Positions 8,618 through 16,733 of a DNA stretch of 64,000 nt are shown one piece after another (the first letter of the stretch is position 1; every line of letters starts with the position of its first letter). The position numbers and the translations under genes are program-made. A model generated the notes under the pieces. The model did no database searches and was not told the origin of the DNA. It was given only the letters and a program-made list of their open reading frames with translations. Origin of the DNA: Polyangium sp. 6x1. Its GTDB lineage: Bacteria > Myxococcota_A > Polyangia > Polyangiales > Polyangiaceae. Location of the stretch: positions 37,664 to 101,663 of the forward strand of contig NZ_JARZHH010000042.1 of the NCBI RefSeq assembly GCF_029946515.1. Reading direction: 5' to 3'.

Positions 8618-9825
8618 CGGCGCTCCTCGCCTGCACGCTCGCCTGCAATCCCAAAGCGTCACGGGAAGGCGAAGAGCGCGCGGGAACGAACGTCGAAACG
8701 AAGGCGCCCGCGTCCTCGTCCCCGGACAAACCCTCCCTCGCGCCGCCGCGCGCGCGCGCGTTCCCCGCCGATCGATGCGGCGATTGTCACGGCACGCTCC
8801 ACGCGGAGTGGAAGACGTCGGGACACGCGCGCGCGCGAAGCTCGCCGTTCTACGTCGCGATGCGCGACCGCGCGAAGAACGTCGTCTGCGAGACGTGCCA
8901 CGCGCCGCTCGCGACGCTCACCGATCCCACGGAGAGGGTGATCGACGAGGGCGTGACGTGCGAGGCGTGCCACGCGATCCGCGACGTCGGAGAGAATGCG
9001 GCCGAGCCGCGCTACACGTTCGACCTCGCAGCCAACCGCAAGTTCGGGCCGTACTGCGACGGGAAAGACAACTACTTCCACAGGATGGGCTGCGCGCCCT
9101 GGTTCCGCGACGCGCGCCTCTGCGGCGGCTGTCACACGTTCTCGATGCCGCTCGCGGACGGCAAGAGCTTGCCCATCATCAACGAGTACGCCGAGTGGCG
9201 CGCGTCGAGCTTCTCGGTCTCGGGGACGGCGTGCCAGGACTGCCACATGCCGCCGGAGGTGGACCACGCAGCGACGGGCAGCGCGCGGAAGGTGCGCCTG
9301 GGGCAGCACGGGTTCATGGGCGAGAAGGGCGACCTCGTGCGCAAGGCGCTCGTGATCGTGGCATCGGCGACAACACGAGCAGGTAAGCTCGTGGTGTCCG
9401 TGGAGCTGAAGAACGAAGGCGCGGGGCACGCGGTGCCGTCGGGGTTGCCCGGGAGGCAGGTCGTCGTGCGCGTGCAAGCGCTCGACGAGAAGGGACGAGC
9501 GCAAGCGCGCGAGGAGCGCACGATCGGGCGGGTGCTCGTGGACGAAGCAGGGCGCGAGGTGCCGTTTTACGCCGCGCGGGCCGAGAAGATCGACGAGCGG
9601 ATCGCGGCGGGCGAGGCGCGCACGTTCGCGTTCGAGCTCGACGCGCCCAAGGCGGGTTCGCTCGTGATCGACGTGGCGTGGCGCTCCATGTCGCCCGCGC
9701 TCTCGGAGGCGCTCGGCGTGCCCGTGGAGGAACGTTCGATGGGGAAGATCGAGATGCCGTTCGGCGGACACCGAAGCGGCAAGGGGCGCGAGCACCTGCC
9801 GAAGACGGTGGTGGCGCGGCCATGA
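8599..9825 (+). CDS. pentaheme c-type cytochrome lipoprotein, AUA start proposed
   Basis: About 408 residues with five CxxCH heme sites (CGDCH, CETCH, CEACH, CGGCH, CQDCH) in the first half and a beta-rich C-terminal half. It resembles cytochrome c554-type multiheme proteins. The first in-frame ATG (8860) would drop the first heme site and leave no export signal. Upstream the frame is open to a TGA at 8503, with no ATG, GTG, TTG or CTG. The only start-like codon is ATA 8599, placed 9 bases after AAGGA and opening a lipoprotein signal (IRSVQVTALLACTLAC). A sequencing error or ribosomal frameshift from the overlapping cupredoxin gene are alternatives. It ends with an ATGA overlap into the phosphatase gene. 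Confidence 0.75.
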   Translation: MRSVQVTALLACTLACNPKASREGEERAGTNVETKAPASSSPDKPSLAPPRARAFPADRCGDCHGTLHAEWKTSGHARARSSPFYVAMRDRAKNVVCETCHAPLATLTDPTERVIDEGVTCEACHAIRDVGENAAEPRYTFDLAANRKFGPYCDGKDNYFHRMGCAPWFRDARLCGGCHTFSMPLADGKSLPIINEYAEWRASSFSVSGTACQDCHMPPEVDHAATGSARKVRLGQHGFMGEKGDLVRKALVIVASATTRAGKLVVSVELKNEGAGHAVPSGLPGRQVVVRVQALDEKGRAQAREERTIGRVLVDEAGREVPFYAARAEKIDERIAAGEARTFAFELDAPKAGSLVIDVAWRSMSPALSEALGVPVEERSMGKIEMPFGGHRSGKGREHLPKTVVARP

Positions 9826-11621
9826 AGTTCCGGAGCTCGTTGCTCCTCTGGATCGTGCTCCTCATCGCGGCGATCACGGTGGCCACGGCGGGCAGCGCGG
9901 CGATCGTGCTGGAGCGGCGCGCACGGGAGGAGCTCGGCGAGGCGCTCGAACGGAGCGCGCGCGTGTTCGCGTCGCACCGCACCGAGCGGCTGCGAACGCA
10001 CGCGGTGAAGGCGCACGTGGTGGCGGAAGAGCCGCGCCTCAAGGCGGTGGTGGCGACGGAGGACGTGTCGCCGGAGACGGTCTACGGCGTGGCCGACGAG
10101 CTGCGCAAAGCCGTGAAGAGCGATCTGTTCCTGATGACGGACGGAGCGGGGATCCTGCTCGCGGACGTGGCCGATCCGAAGGCGTCGGGCTTCGACATGT
10201 CGAAGGATCCGATCGTGGCGGGCGCGCTGCGCGAGGGCGAGACGTCCGGGCTCTGGACGAACGACGGCAAGCTCTACGAGGTGATCGCGCGGCGGCTCTC
10301 GTTCGGGACCGACACGGTCGGCGTGCTGGTGCTCGGCTTCGCGCTCGACCATGCGCTCGTCGAGGAGGTGCGTCTCCAGACGGGCAGCCTCGTGGCCGTG
10401 ACGGATGGGCCCACGGTGGTGGCGCACTCGAAGCTCGAAGATGGGACGGAGGCGCCGAGCGAGGTGCTCCGGATGTTCACGGCGTCACCCGCGCCCGAAG
10501 GCGGGCCGTATCTGTCGACGTCGCGGACGCTGGAGACAGGCACGGGCAAGGCGCGGACCGTTCACCTCGCGCGCTCGCTCGACCGCGCGCTCGCTCCCTC
10601 CCGCGAGCTCGAAGTGCGCGTCGCGCTCATCGCGCTCGTCGCGCTCGCGGCGGCGGCGGCCCTCGCGCTCGTGCTCTCGCGCAGGCTCTCGCGTCCGCTC
10701 GATGGGCTCATGGCGTTCGTGGGCGACGTCTCGCGCGGAAAGCTCGACGCGCGGGCCGCGGTGCAAGGCCCGACGGAGATCCGCGCCCTCGGGGAGGCGA
10801 TGAACCGGATGGCGCGCGAGATCGCGGAGTCACGCGAGCAGATGGCGGCGAAGGAGCGGCTCGAAAAAGAGCTCGAGATCAGCGCGCGGATCCAGACGTC
10901 GATCTTGCCGCGGCGCCTCGACGTGCCGGGGCTCGACGTGGCGGCGCGGATGATCCCGGCGAGCGAGGTCGGCGGCGACTACTACGACGTCTTCCCCGTC
11001 GAGGGAGGCGGCGTCCTCGCGATCGGCGACGTGGCGGGGCACGGCCTGCAATCGGGGCTCGTGATGCTCATGGTGCAGAGCGCGATCGCGGCGCTCGGGC
11101 GGGAGGATCCCGAGGCACGGCCGAAGGACCTCGTGCGCGTGCTGAACCTCGTGCTCTACGACAACATCCGCAACCGCCTGCGCAACGACGAGCACGTGAC
11201 GCTCACGGTGATGCGCTACCACCGGAGCGGACGCGTGGTGTTCGCCGGCGCGCACGAGGACATCGTGATCCTGCGCGCGAGCACCGGGAAGATCGAGACG
11301 ATCCCGACACTCGGCCCGTGGGTCGGCGCGATCCGCGACGTCGCGCGGACGGTGCAAGACGACGAGCTCGTCCTGCAGGACGGAGACGTGATGGTGCTGT
11401 ACACGGACGGCGTCACGGAAGCGCGGAGCGCGTCGGGCGAGATGTACGGGATGAAACGGCTCACGGCGCAGATCGAGGCGCTCGCGGGCGAACCCGTGGA
11501 GCGGATCCGCGACGTGATCCTCGACGACGTGGCCCGCTTCTCAGACGGCAAAGGTCAAGAGGATGACGTGACGCTCGTGGTCGTGCGGTACAGGGCGAGC
11601 GAGACGCGCGCCGAAGGCTGA
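9822..11621 (+). CDS. membrane SpoIIE/RsbU-type PP2C phosphatase with HAMP
   Basis: A 599-residue sensor phosphatase. Transmembrane helix 1 (about 7-29) and 2 (about 266-285) bracket a periplasmic sensor domain of about 235 residues that may be of the Cache type (FLMTDGAGILLADVAD). A HAMP domain follows (about 286-340), a helical linker, then a SpoIIE/PP2C domain from about 360 with SILPRRL, ASEVGGDYYDVF, IGDVAGHG, YTDGVTEAR and the closing DDVTLVVV. Such enzymes dephosphorylate STAS anti-anti-sigma proteins. The likely partners, an RsbW-like kinase and a STAS protein, follow at once. ATG 9822 overlaps the stop of the pentaheme gene, tying a redox operon to a partner switch. Confidence 0.92.
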   Translation: MKFRSSLLLWIVLLIAAITVATAGSAAIVLERRAREELGEALERSARVFASHRTERLRTHAVKAHVVAEEPRLKAVVATEDVSPETVYGVADELRKAVKSDLFLMTDGAGILLADVADPKASGFDMSKDPIVAGALREGETSGLWTNDGKLYEVIARRLSFGTDTVGVLVLGFALDHALVEEVRLQTGSLVAVTDGPTVVAHSKLEDGTEAPSEVLRMFTASPAPEGGPYLSTSRTLETGTGKARTVHLARSLDRALAPSRELEVRVALIALVALAAAAALALVLSRRLSRPLDGLMAFVGDVSRGKLDARAAVQGPTEIRALGEAMNRMAREIAESREQMAAKERLEKELEISARIQTSILPRRLDVPGLDVAARMIPASEVGGDYYDVFPVEGGGVLAIGDVAGHGLQSGLVMLMVQSAIAALGREDPEARPKDLVRVLNLVLYDNIRNRLRNDEHVTLTVMRYHRSGRVVFAGAHEDIVILRASTGKIETIPTLGPWVGAIRDVARTVQDDELVLQDGDVMVLYTDGVTEARSASGEMYGMKRLTAQIEALAGEPVERIRDVILDDVARFSDGKGQEDDVTLVVVRYRASETRAEG

Positions 11622-11679
11622 GATAGATTCTGCAGCCGATGCGCACCGCCGCGCCCGGGATCCAGGACCGCGAGGAACG

Positions 11680-12171
11680 ATGATCGAGACACCAACCGCG
11701 TTCGAGCTGACGTTCCAGCCCAATGTCGAGCTCATCTCCATCGTTCGCAGGTTCCTGTCCGACTTTTACGAGCGGATGATCGAGGACCAGGACACGGTGT
11801 CGCGCATCGCGCTCGCGACCCACGAGCTCCTGGAGAACGCCGTCAAATATGCGAGCGACGGCGCGACGTTTTTATCCGTCAAGTTCGAGCCGGGCGAGAC
11901 GTCGAGCACAGTCTCCATCCGGCTCATGAACCGGGCGAACGCCGAGCACATCGCAACGCTTGCCACTATCTTCGACGAGATGAGCCGGCACGACGATCCC
12001 TTCGGCCACTACCAGATCGCGATGGCGCGCAGCGCCAAGCGGAAGGTGGGCTCGGGGCTCGGCCTCGTGCGCGTGCGTGCCGAAGGAGAGATGACGATGA
12101 GCCACACCATCGAGGACGACAGGGTCACGATCCTGGCGCAGACGACCGTCACGACGCGGAGGAGCTCGTGA
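11680..12171 (+). CDS. RsbW-like serine kinase / anti-sigma factor
   Basis: A 163-residue GHKL ATPase of the anti-sigma/serine-kinase type. The N box is ATHELLENAVKYAS with Glu49 and Asn53, and the G2 box is VGSGLGLVRVRAEG near residue 127. In this family the kinase phosphorylates a STAS antagonist on Ser and sequesters a partner, often a sigma factor. It lies between the SpoIIE phosphatase and the STAS gene, with GTGA overlap to the latter, forming a complete partner-switching trio. No dedicated sigma factor is adjacent, so the final output may be a sigma factor elsewhere or another protein. The C-terminal 40 residues are unusual for short RsbW proteins and may add specificity. Confidence 0.88.
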   Translation: MIETPTAFELTFQPNVELISIVRRFLSDFYERMIEDQDTVSRIALATHELLENAVKYASDGATFLSVKFEPGETSSTVSIRLMNRANAEHIATLATIFDEMSRHDDPFGHYQIAMARSAKRKVGSGLGLVRVRAEGEMTMSHTIEDDRVTILAQTTVTTRRSS

Positions 12172-12548
12172 GCGCGGCCTCGGATCTCTCGGTCGCGCTC
12201 CGCGACTTTTCGGCGAACGTGCGCGCGGAGGGCCGCTCGCTCGTCCTCAGCCTCTCGGGCAACGCGGACATGGCCGCGAAGGACAGCCTCGACACGCTGC
12301 TGCCGCGCGTGCACGCCGAGGCCCTGCGGATCAGCGCCGCCGAGGTGCAGGTGGACTTCCGCAACCTCGAGTTCATGAACTCGTCCTGCTTCAAGAGCTT
12401 CGTGTCGTGGATCAGCGAGATCGGCGAGCTCGAGAGGAGCAAGGAGTACAAGATCCGGCTCCTCTCGAACCCCGAGATGCACTGGCAACGCCGCAGCCTG
12501 CACGCGCTCCGATGCTTCGCCGTGGATCTCATCTCCGTCGAGTCGTGA
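12168..12548 (+). CDS. STAS-domain anti-anti-sigma-like protein
   Basis: A 126-residue protein with the STAS pattern: LVLSLSGNADM strand, then VQVDFRNLEFMNSSCFKSFVSWI, where Ser72 or Ser73 is at the position phosphorylated in SpoIIAA/RsbV. The GTG start at 12168 overlaps the stop of the RsbW-like gene by 4 bases, so the two are translationally coupled. It is the likely substrate of the neighbouring kinase and of the SpoIIE phosphatase. A strong hairpin pair with a T run follows 32 bases after the stop, closing this operon. Confidence 0.85.
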   Translation: MSAASDLSVALRDFSANVRAEGRSLVLSLSGNADMAAKDSLDTLLPRVHAEALRISAAEVQVDFRNLEFMNSSCFKSFVSWISEIGELERSKEYKIRLLSNPEMHWQRRSLHALRCFAVDLISVES

Positions 12549-12579
12549 GAACGCGATCCTTGCGGCTGAAATGAAAAGA

Positions 12580-12644
12580 GGCCCGGCGAGGTTGGTCAGC
12601 ACGCCGGGCCGAGCCCAAGCCTTCCAAGGAGACCGGGCTTTTTT
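12580..12644 (+). terminator. double-hairpin Rho-independent terminator
   Basis: Two stem-loops follow the STAS gene. The first pairs GGCCCGGCG (12580-12588) with CGCCGGGCC (12602-12610). The second pairs AGCCC (12612-12616) with GGGCT (12634-12638) and runs directly into TTTTTT. It should end the plus-strand operon that begins with the porin. The convergent minus-strand permease operon also ends just beyond it, at 12704; on that strand the second hairpin lacks a following T run. Confidence 0.75.
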
Positions 12645-12703
12645 CAACGTACGTCGGGTGCGCGACGCGTTGCAAGCCCATCACGGATGGTGACGTATCG
12701 TCA

Positions 12704-13744
12704 TCAGGACGTGTGCGGCTCGTCCGCGGAACGACCGAACGAATCGTACGTTTCGTCGCGTCGCTTTCGGGCCGCGCGCGGATCCATCGCGTCGCGCAGC
12801 GCATCGGCGACGAGGTACGAGCCGCCCACGGTCACGAGGAGCAAGAAGACCGGCAAGACGAGCAAGCGAAGCGCGGCGGGGTTTCGCGCGCCCTGCGCGA
12901 GCGTCTCGCCCCAGGACGCCGCCGACGTCGGCGCGCCCATCTCCAGGAACGAGATCGCCGCTTCGAGGAGCACGACGGACGCCACGCCAAACACCGAGCT
13001 CACGGTGACGGGGCCGAGCGCGTTCGGAAGGACATGGCGCAGGAAGATGCGCGCGCGCGAGGCGCCGAGGGCGCGCGCCGCGAGGGCGTACTCCTCCGAG
13101 GCTCCGCGCAAGGTCTCCGCGTGCACGAGGCGCGCGACCTCGGCCCAGCGCACGAAGGCCACGGCGAGCACGAGCGAGAGCGCGGAAGGCTCGCGCTCGA
13201 TGGCGCGCACGAGCGCGACGACGAGGATGGCCGGGAAGGTGTCGACGGTCTCGACGAGGCGCACGAGGACGTCACGCGAGGCGCCACCACGGATGCCCGA
13301 GAGGCCGCCGAGCAGGACGCCGAGGAGCGCGCTCACGAGGACGGCGGCGAGCGAGAGGCCGAGCGCCGTGCGCGCGCCGTAGACGAGGCGTGCGAAGAGG
13401 TCGCGGCCCTTCTCGTCGGTGCCGAGCGGATGCGCGCGGGACGAGGGCGCAAAGGCGCCCGCCGCGCTCGGCGCCGTCGGGCCGGATCGCACGAGGGGCC
13501 AGACGGCGAAGGCGTCCGCATAGGAGCGCGCGATCTCGTCCTCGGAGAGCCGCTCGTACCGCTCGGCGTGGACGATCGCGGGCAGGAGCTCGACGCCACG
13601 CGGGCCGACGGCGACGAGCGGCGCGGGGGCCGCGAGGATCTCGGCGAAGACGCCGATGAGCACGAGCAAGCCGAGCAGCGCGGCGCCGAGGCCCGCGCGG
13701 CGGCTATGGGCGACGCGCCGGAGCACGATCCTGCGGTGGCTCAT
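12704..13744 (-). CDS. DppC/OppC-like ABC permease
   Basis: A 346-residue inner-membrane permease. The N-terminal region has one helix (GLGAALLGLLVLIGVFAEILA), then a periplasmic loop with the family signature AHPLGTDEKGRDLFARLVYGAR, then five more helices with the EAA loop EYALAARALGASRARIFLRHVLPNAL that contacts the ATPase. It forms the second half of a peptide/nickel-type importer with the upstream DppB-like protein, whose stop codon it overlaps (ATGA at 13741-13744). No binding protein and no OppD/OppF ATPase is encoded in the window. The ATG chosen at 13744 avoids a long antisense-like extension. Confidence 0.88.
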   Translation of the reverse strand: MSHRRIVLRRVAHSRRAGLGAALLGLLVLIGVFAEILAAPAPLVAVGPRGVELLPAIVHAERYERLSEDEIARSYADAFAVWPLVRSGPTAPSAAGAFAPSSRAHPLGTDEKGRDLFARLVYGARTALGLSLAAVLVSALLGVLLGGLSGIRGGASRDVLVRLVETVDTFPAILVVALVRAIEREPSALSLVLAVAFVRWAEVARLVHAETLRGASEEYALAARALGASRARIFLRHVLPNALGPVTVSSVFGVASVVLLEAAISFLEMGAPTSAASWGETLAQGARNPAALRLLVLPVFLLLVTVGGSYLVADALRDAMDPRAARKRRDETYDSFGRSADEPHTS

Positions 13745-15264
13745 GTGCGCGGCCTCTGGCGCAGGATGCTCTGCGCGAGCCGCGGATCGAGCGCGGTGTA
13801 CACGAGGTCCGTCATGATGACCCCGATCGTCGCGGTCGCGGCCATGAAGATCGAGACGGCCATGAGCCAGCTCGTGTCCCGCGACTGCACGGCGACGATC
13901 GTGGCGGCGCCGAGGCCTTCGAGGCCAAAGACCCGCTCGACGACGAAGGCGCCGCCGAGGGCCATCGGCGCTTCGAGCGTGGCGAGCGTGACGACCGGGA
14001 GGAGCGCGCCGGGGAGCGCGTGAACGACGAGCGCACGCGCGCGACTCGCCCCTCGCGCGAGCGAGGCGCGCACGTGGTCCTGGGCGAACGCCGAGGCGAG
14101 GCCCGCGCGCGCCTGACGCGCCGGCGCGGCCACGAGGCCGAGCGCGAGCACGACCGTGGGCAAGAAGAGCCCGTGCCCGGGGTAGCCACGCGCCGCCAGG
14201 ATCGCGAAAAACGCCGTCGGGATCGCATAGAGCACGAGCACGATCGCCGCCGTGAGCCCGTCGCGACGCCGCCCGCGCGACGCAGCCCCGAGGAGCCCGA
14301 GCGGGACGGCCGCCGCGTACGCCAGAGCGATCGCGCCGAACACGAGCGTGAGCGTGACGGGCGCGCGCTGCGCGATGCCATCGAGGACGGGCACGCCGTC
14401 GATGCCCACGCCGAGCCGCCGCGTGACGGCGCCGAGCGCCCACTTGCCGTAGCGCGTCTCGAGCACGATGCCCGCGAACCGCGAGGGGCCGTCGAGCGTC
14501 ACGAAGTCGTTCTTGTAGACCATCCAGAACGAGCCCCACCGCTCGACGCAGGCGAGGGCCGTGCCGTAGTCGTCGCCGGGCGAGATGCGATCGTCGCGGC
14601 CCGTGACGTGCGCGGCGATGTCGACGAGGGCCCGGGCCCGCTCGAACGAGGCGGAGTCGGTCGGATGCTCGAGCGCGCCGAGCACGTCCTCCAGCACGAA
14701 CGTGTCGAGCTCGCGAAGCTCGGCCGCGCGCGACGTGCTGCCGTACCGCGAGAGCCTGCGGACCGCGCTGCGCACGGACGCGCGGCGAAACTCGATGCCG
14801 CGGTCGTCCCAGAACCGCGTCCAGAACGCCACCGCGCGCGCCGGATCCGCGAGCCGCTCGCCCGCGAAGCCCATCCGCTCGCCGACGGGCGCGAGCGCGA
14901 GCGCGACCTCGGCGCGTGGCCCGGGCGCGAGCGAGTCGAGCGCGGGCAGCACGTGCGGGAGCGCCGCTCCGCCGAGCCGCGCGAGCTCCTCGCGCCCCTG
15001 CGCTTTTTGATCGACGTCGCCGTCGACGATCGCGTGCATCGCCTCGGCGGCGCGCGCGCGGACGTCACGCGTCCCGAGGTTGAAGAAGCGCGGCAAGTCG
15101 AGGAACCGCTCACGGCGCAGGCGCGCGCGCTCGGATGGCGTGACGGCGAGCGCCGGATCGTCCGTCGGATCGGGGACGTACGAGAGGAACAGGAACGTGA
15201 CGACCGAGACCCCGATCAACGTCGGAAGAATGAGCAGCAGCCTGCGGATCGCGAGCCTCAACAT
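13741..15264 (-). CDS. DppB-like ABC permease with large periplasmic insertion
   Basis: A 507-residue permease, about 170-200 residues longer than usual DppB. Helix 1 (RLLLILPTLIGVSVVTFLFL) is followed by about 270 extracytoplasmic residues instead of roughly 70-100, and only then by the remaining helices with the EAA loop [26 protein letters not shown] and the closing DLVYTALDPR. The insertion contains Ala/Leu/Arg-rich helices that look HEAT-like (ARAAEAMHAIVDGD, GREELARLGGAALPHVLPAL). It could take the place of a binding protein or dock a protease, but that is inference. The gene starts 5 bases after the FHA-protease stop and overlaps the DppC-like gene. Confidence 0.85.
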   Translation of the reverse strand: MLRLAIRRLLLILPTLIGVSVVTFLFLSYVPDPTDDPALAVTPSERARLRRERFLDLPRFFNLGTRDVRARAAEAMHAIVDGDVDQKAQGREELARLGGAALPHVLPALDSLAPGPRAEVALALAPVGERMGFAGERLADPARAVAFWTRFWDDRGIEFRRASVRSAVRRLSRYGSTSRAAELRELDTFVLEDVLGALEHPTDSASFERARALVDIAAHVTGRDDRISPGDDYGTALACVERWGSFWMVYKNDFVTLDGPSRFAGIVLETRYGKWALGAVTRRLGVGIDGVPVLDGIAQRAPVTLTLVFGAIALAYAAAVPLGLLGAASRGRRRDGLTAAIVLVLYAIPTAFFAILAARGYPGHGLFLPTVVLALGLVAAPARQARAGLASAFAQDHVRASLARGASRARALVVHALPGALLPVVTLATLEAPMALGGAFVVERVFGLEGLGAATIVAVQSRDTSWLMAVSIFMAATATIGVIMTDLVYTALDPRLAQSILRQRPRT

Positions 15265-15269
15265 CGTGA

Positions 15270-16733
15270 CTACTTGAGGAGCGCCTCGACGAGATCGATC
15301 CGCATGCCGAACTTGTAGGGCGAGGCCTTCACGACCTCCGTCTTCCGACCTGCGATCTTCTCTTCGCCCTCTTCGAGGTAGCCGCCCGAGTTCACCCCGA
15401 TCACCTTGCCCTGGCCGCTCCAGACGGGGCTGCCGTTCGAGCCGCGTGTCGTCGCGGCGTCATGCTGTACGAGCCAGGCGTCCTGGTATGCCGCAGGCCG
15501 GCCGGACGCGCCCGTGACGCGGCCGATGTGCGCGGCGAGGAACGTCGCGGCGGGGTTCGTCGCGTCCATCAAGCGGCCGGGAAAGCCGATGAGGTAGACG
15601 TCGTCGCCCGCGCCCATCCCCGTGAGCTCTTGCTTCGTCGCGATCTCCAGCACGACGGCCGAGCGGCCCCGGATGGTCAAGACGCCGACGTCGGGCGTGA
15701 TGCTCTCCTGATCGGTCGGGCGATAGCTGGGATGCGTGCGCATCTCGATCACGTCGAAGCGCGCCTGCCCGCGCCCCTCGTTCTCCAGCGCGACGACCGA
15801 GCCCTTCGCCTTCGCCTCCTGGATGCAGTGCGCGCTCGTCGCGAGCACCGAGGGCCGGACGGCGAACGCCGTGCAGAAGCCCTCGCCCTTCGCGGCGAGC
15901 ATGAAGATGCCCTTCTTCGATCGGTCGTAGAGGTTTCGGCCGAAGCTCGCGTTCGACGGGTGGAGGTTGCCGAGCCGGCCCTCGATCTCCTTGCGACGCG
16001 GATCCTCCGGCGCCATCTGCGCGAGCTCCTCGCGAAGGCGCTGAATATCGTCCTGCGAGCGCGTGCTCCAGAAGATGAGCCCGCCGAGCGCGAGCAGCGC
16101 GACGACGAGGAGCCCGCCGAGCGCATACGCCGTCCTCCGTTGCGACGCGGTCGCCGCCGTGACCTTCTCCTCGACGATCGCGTTGAGCTCCGCCGTCCGT
16201 CCGAACTTCTGACGCCCGCTCGCCACGGCCACGGCCTGCGAGATCATCATCGCGATCGTCCGCTGTCCGACGCGCGCGCCCGCGGGAGGCGCCGGCTGCA
16301 CGGCCTGCGCGATCTGCACGCGCGGCGCAGCGGCGGGCGCGAGATCCAGCGGCGGCGGCATCGGCATCGGCTGCATCGGCTGCATGGGCGGCATCGGCTG
16401 CAGCGGCAGCATCGGCGGCGCGGCGGGCACGAGCTCGATCCGGATCCGCGGGCCCTTCGCGCCAAAGCTCACCTCGGTCCCCGGGGCGAGCGGGTAGCGC
16501 TGCTGGATCCGCTGCCCGTTCGCGAACGTCCCGTTGCGGCTCCCGAGATCCACGACGTACCAGGCGCCGCCCTCGCGACGCAGCTCCGCGTGATGTCCGC
16601 TCGCCTCGCGATCGTGGTTCGCGTCGAAGACGACGTCGTTGTCCGGCGCGCGGCCGAGCCGCACGACGTCGCGTTCGAAGAGCTGCGACGTCCCGGCTTT
16701 TTGCCCTGCGATGTGCACGATCCGGAGGTTCAC
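15270..16733 (-). CDS. FHA-domain membrane trypsin-like protease
   Basis: A 487-residue protein with a cytoplasmic N-terminal FHA domain (VVRLGRAPDNDVVFDA, then SGHHAEL and LGSRNGTFANG), a Pro/Met-rich linker, one transmembrane helix (AYALGGLLVVALLALGGLIFW, about 200-220) and an extracytoplasmic chymotrypsin-fold domain. The catalytic triad is visible: His in TSAHCI, Asp in TPDVGVL and Ser in RGSNGSPVW. FHA domains bind phosphothreonine, so this could link Ser/Thr kinase signalling in the cytoplasm to proteolysis outside. GTG start overlapping the stop of the paralogous protease gene; 5 bases from the DppB-like gene. Confidence 0.9.
   Translation of the reverse strand: MNLRIVHIAGQKAGTSQLFERDVVRLGRAPDNDVVFDANHDREASGHHAELRREGGAWYVVDLGSRNGTFANGQRIQQRYPLAPGTEVSFGAKGPRIRIELVPAAPPMLPLQPMPPMQPMQPMPMPPPLDLAPAAAPRVQIAQAVQPAPPAGARVGQRTIAMMISQAVAVASGRQKFGRTAELNAIVEEKVTAATASQRRTAYALGGLLVVALLALGGLIFWSTRSQDDIQRLREELAQMAPEDPRRKEIEGRLGNLHPSNASFGRNLYDRSKKGIFMLAAKGEGFCTAFAVRPSVLATSAHCIQEAKAKGSVVALENEGRGQARFDVIEMRTHPSYRPTDQESITPDVGVLTIRGRSAVVLEIATKQELTGMGAGDDVYLIGFPGRLMDATNPAATFLAAHIGRVTGASGRPAAYQDAWLVQHDAATTRGSNGSPVWSGQGKVIGVNSGGYLEEGEEKIAGRKTEVVKASPYKFGMRIDLVEALLK

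Noticed and set aside
8775..9386. A separate 203-codon plus-strand gene
   Set aside because: It overlaps the pentaheme gene in another frame and is Arg-rich with no motif.
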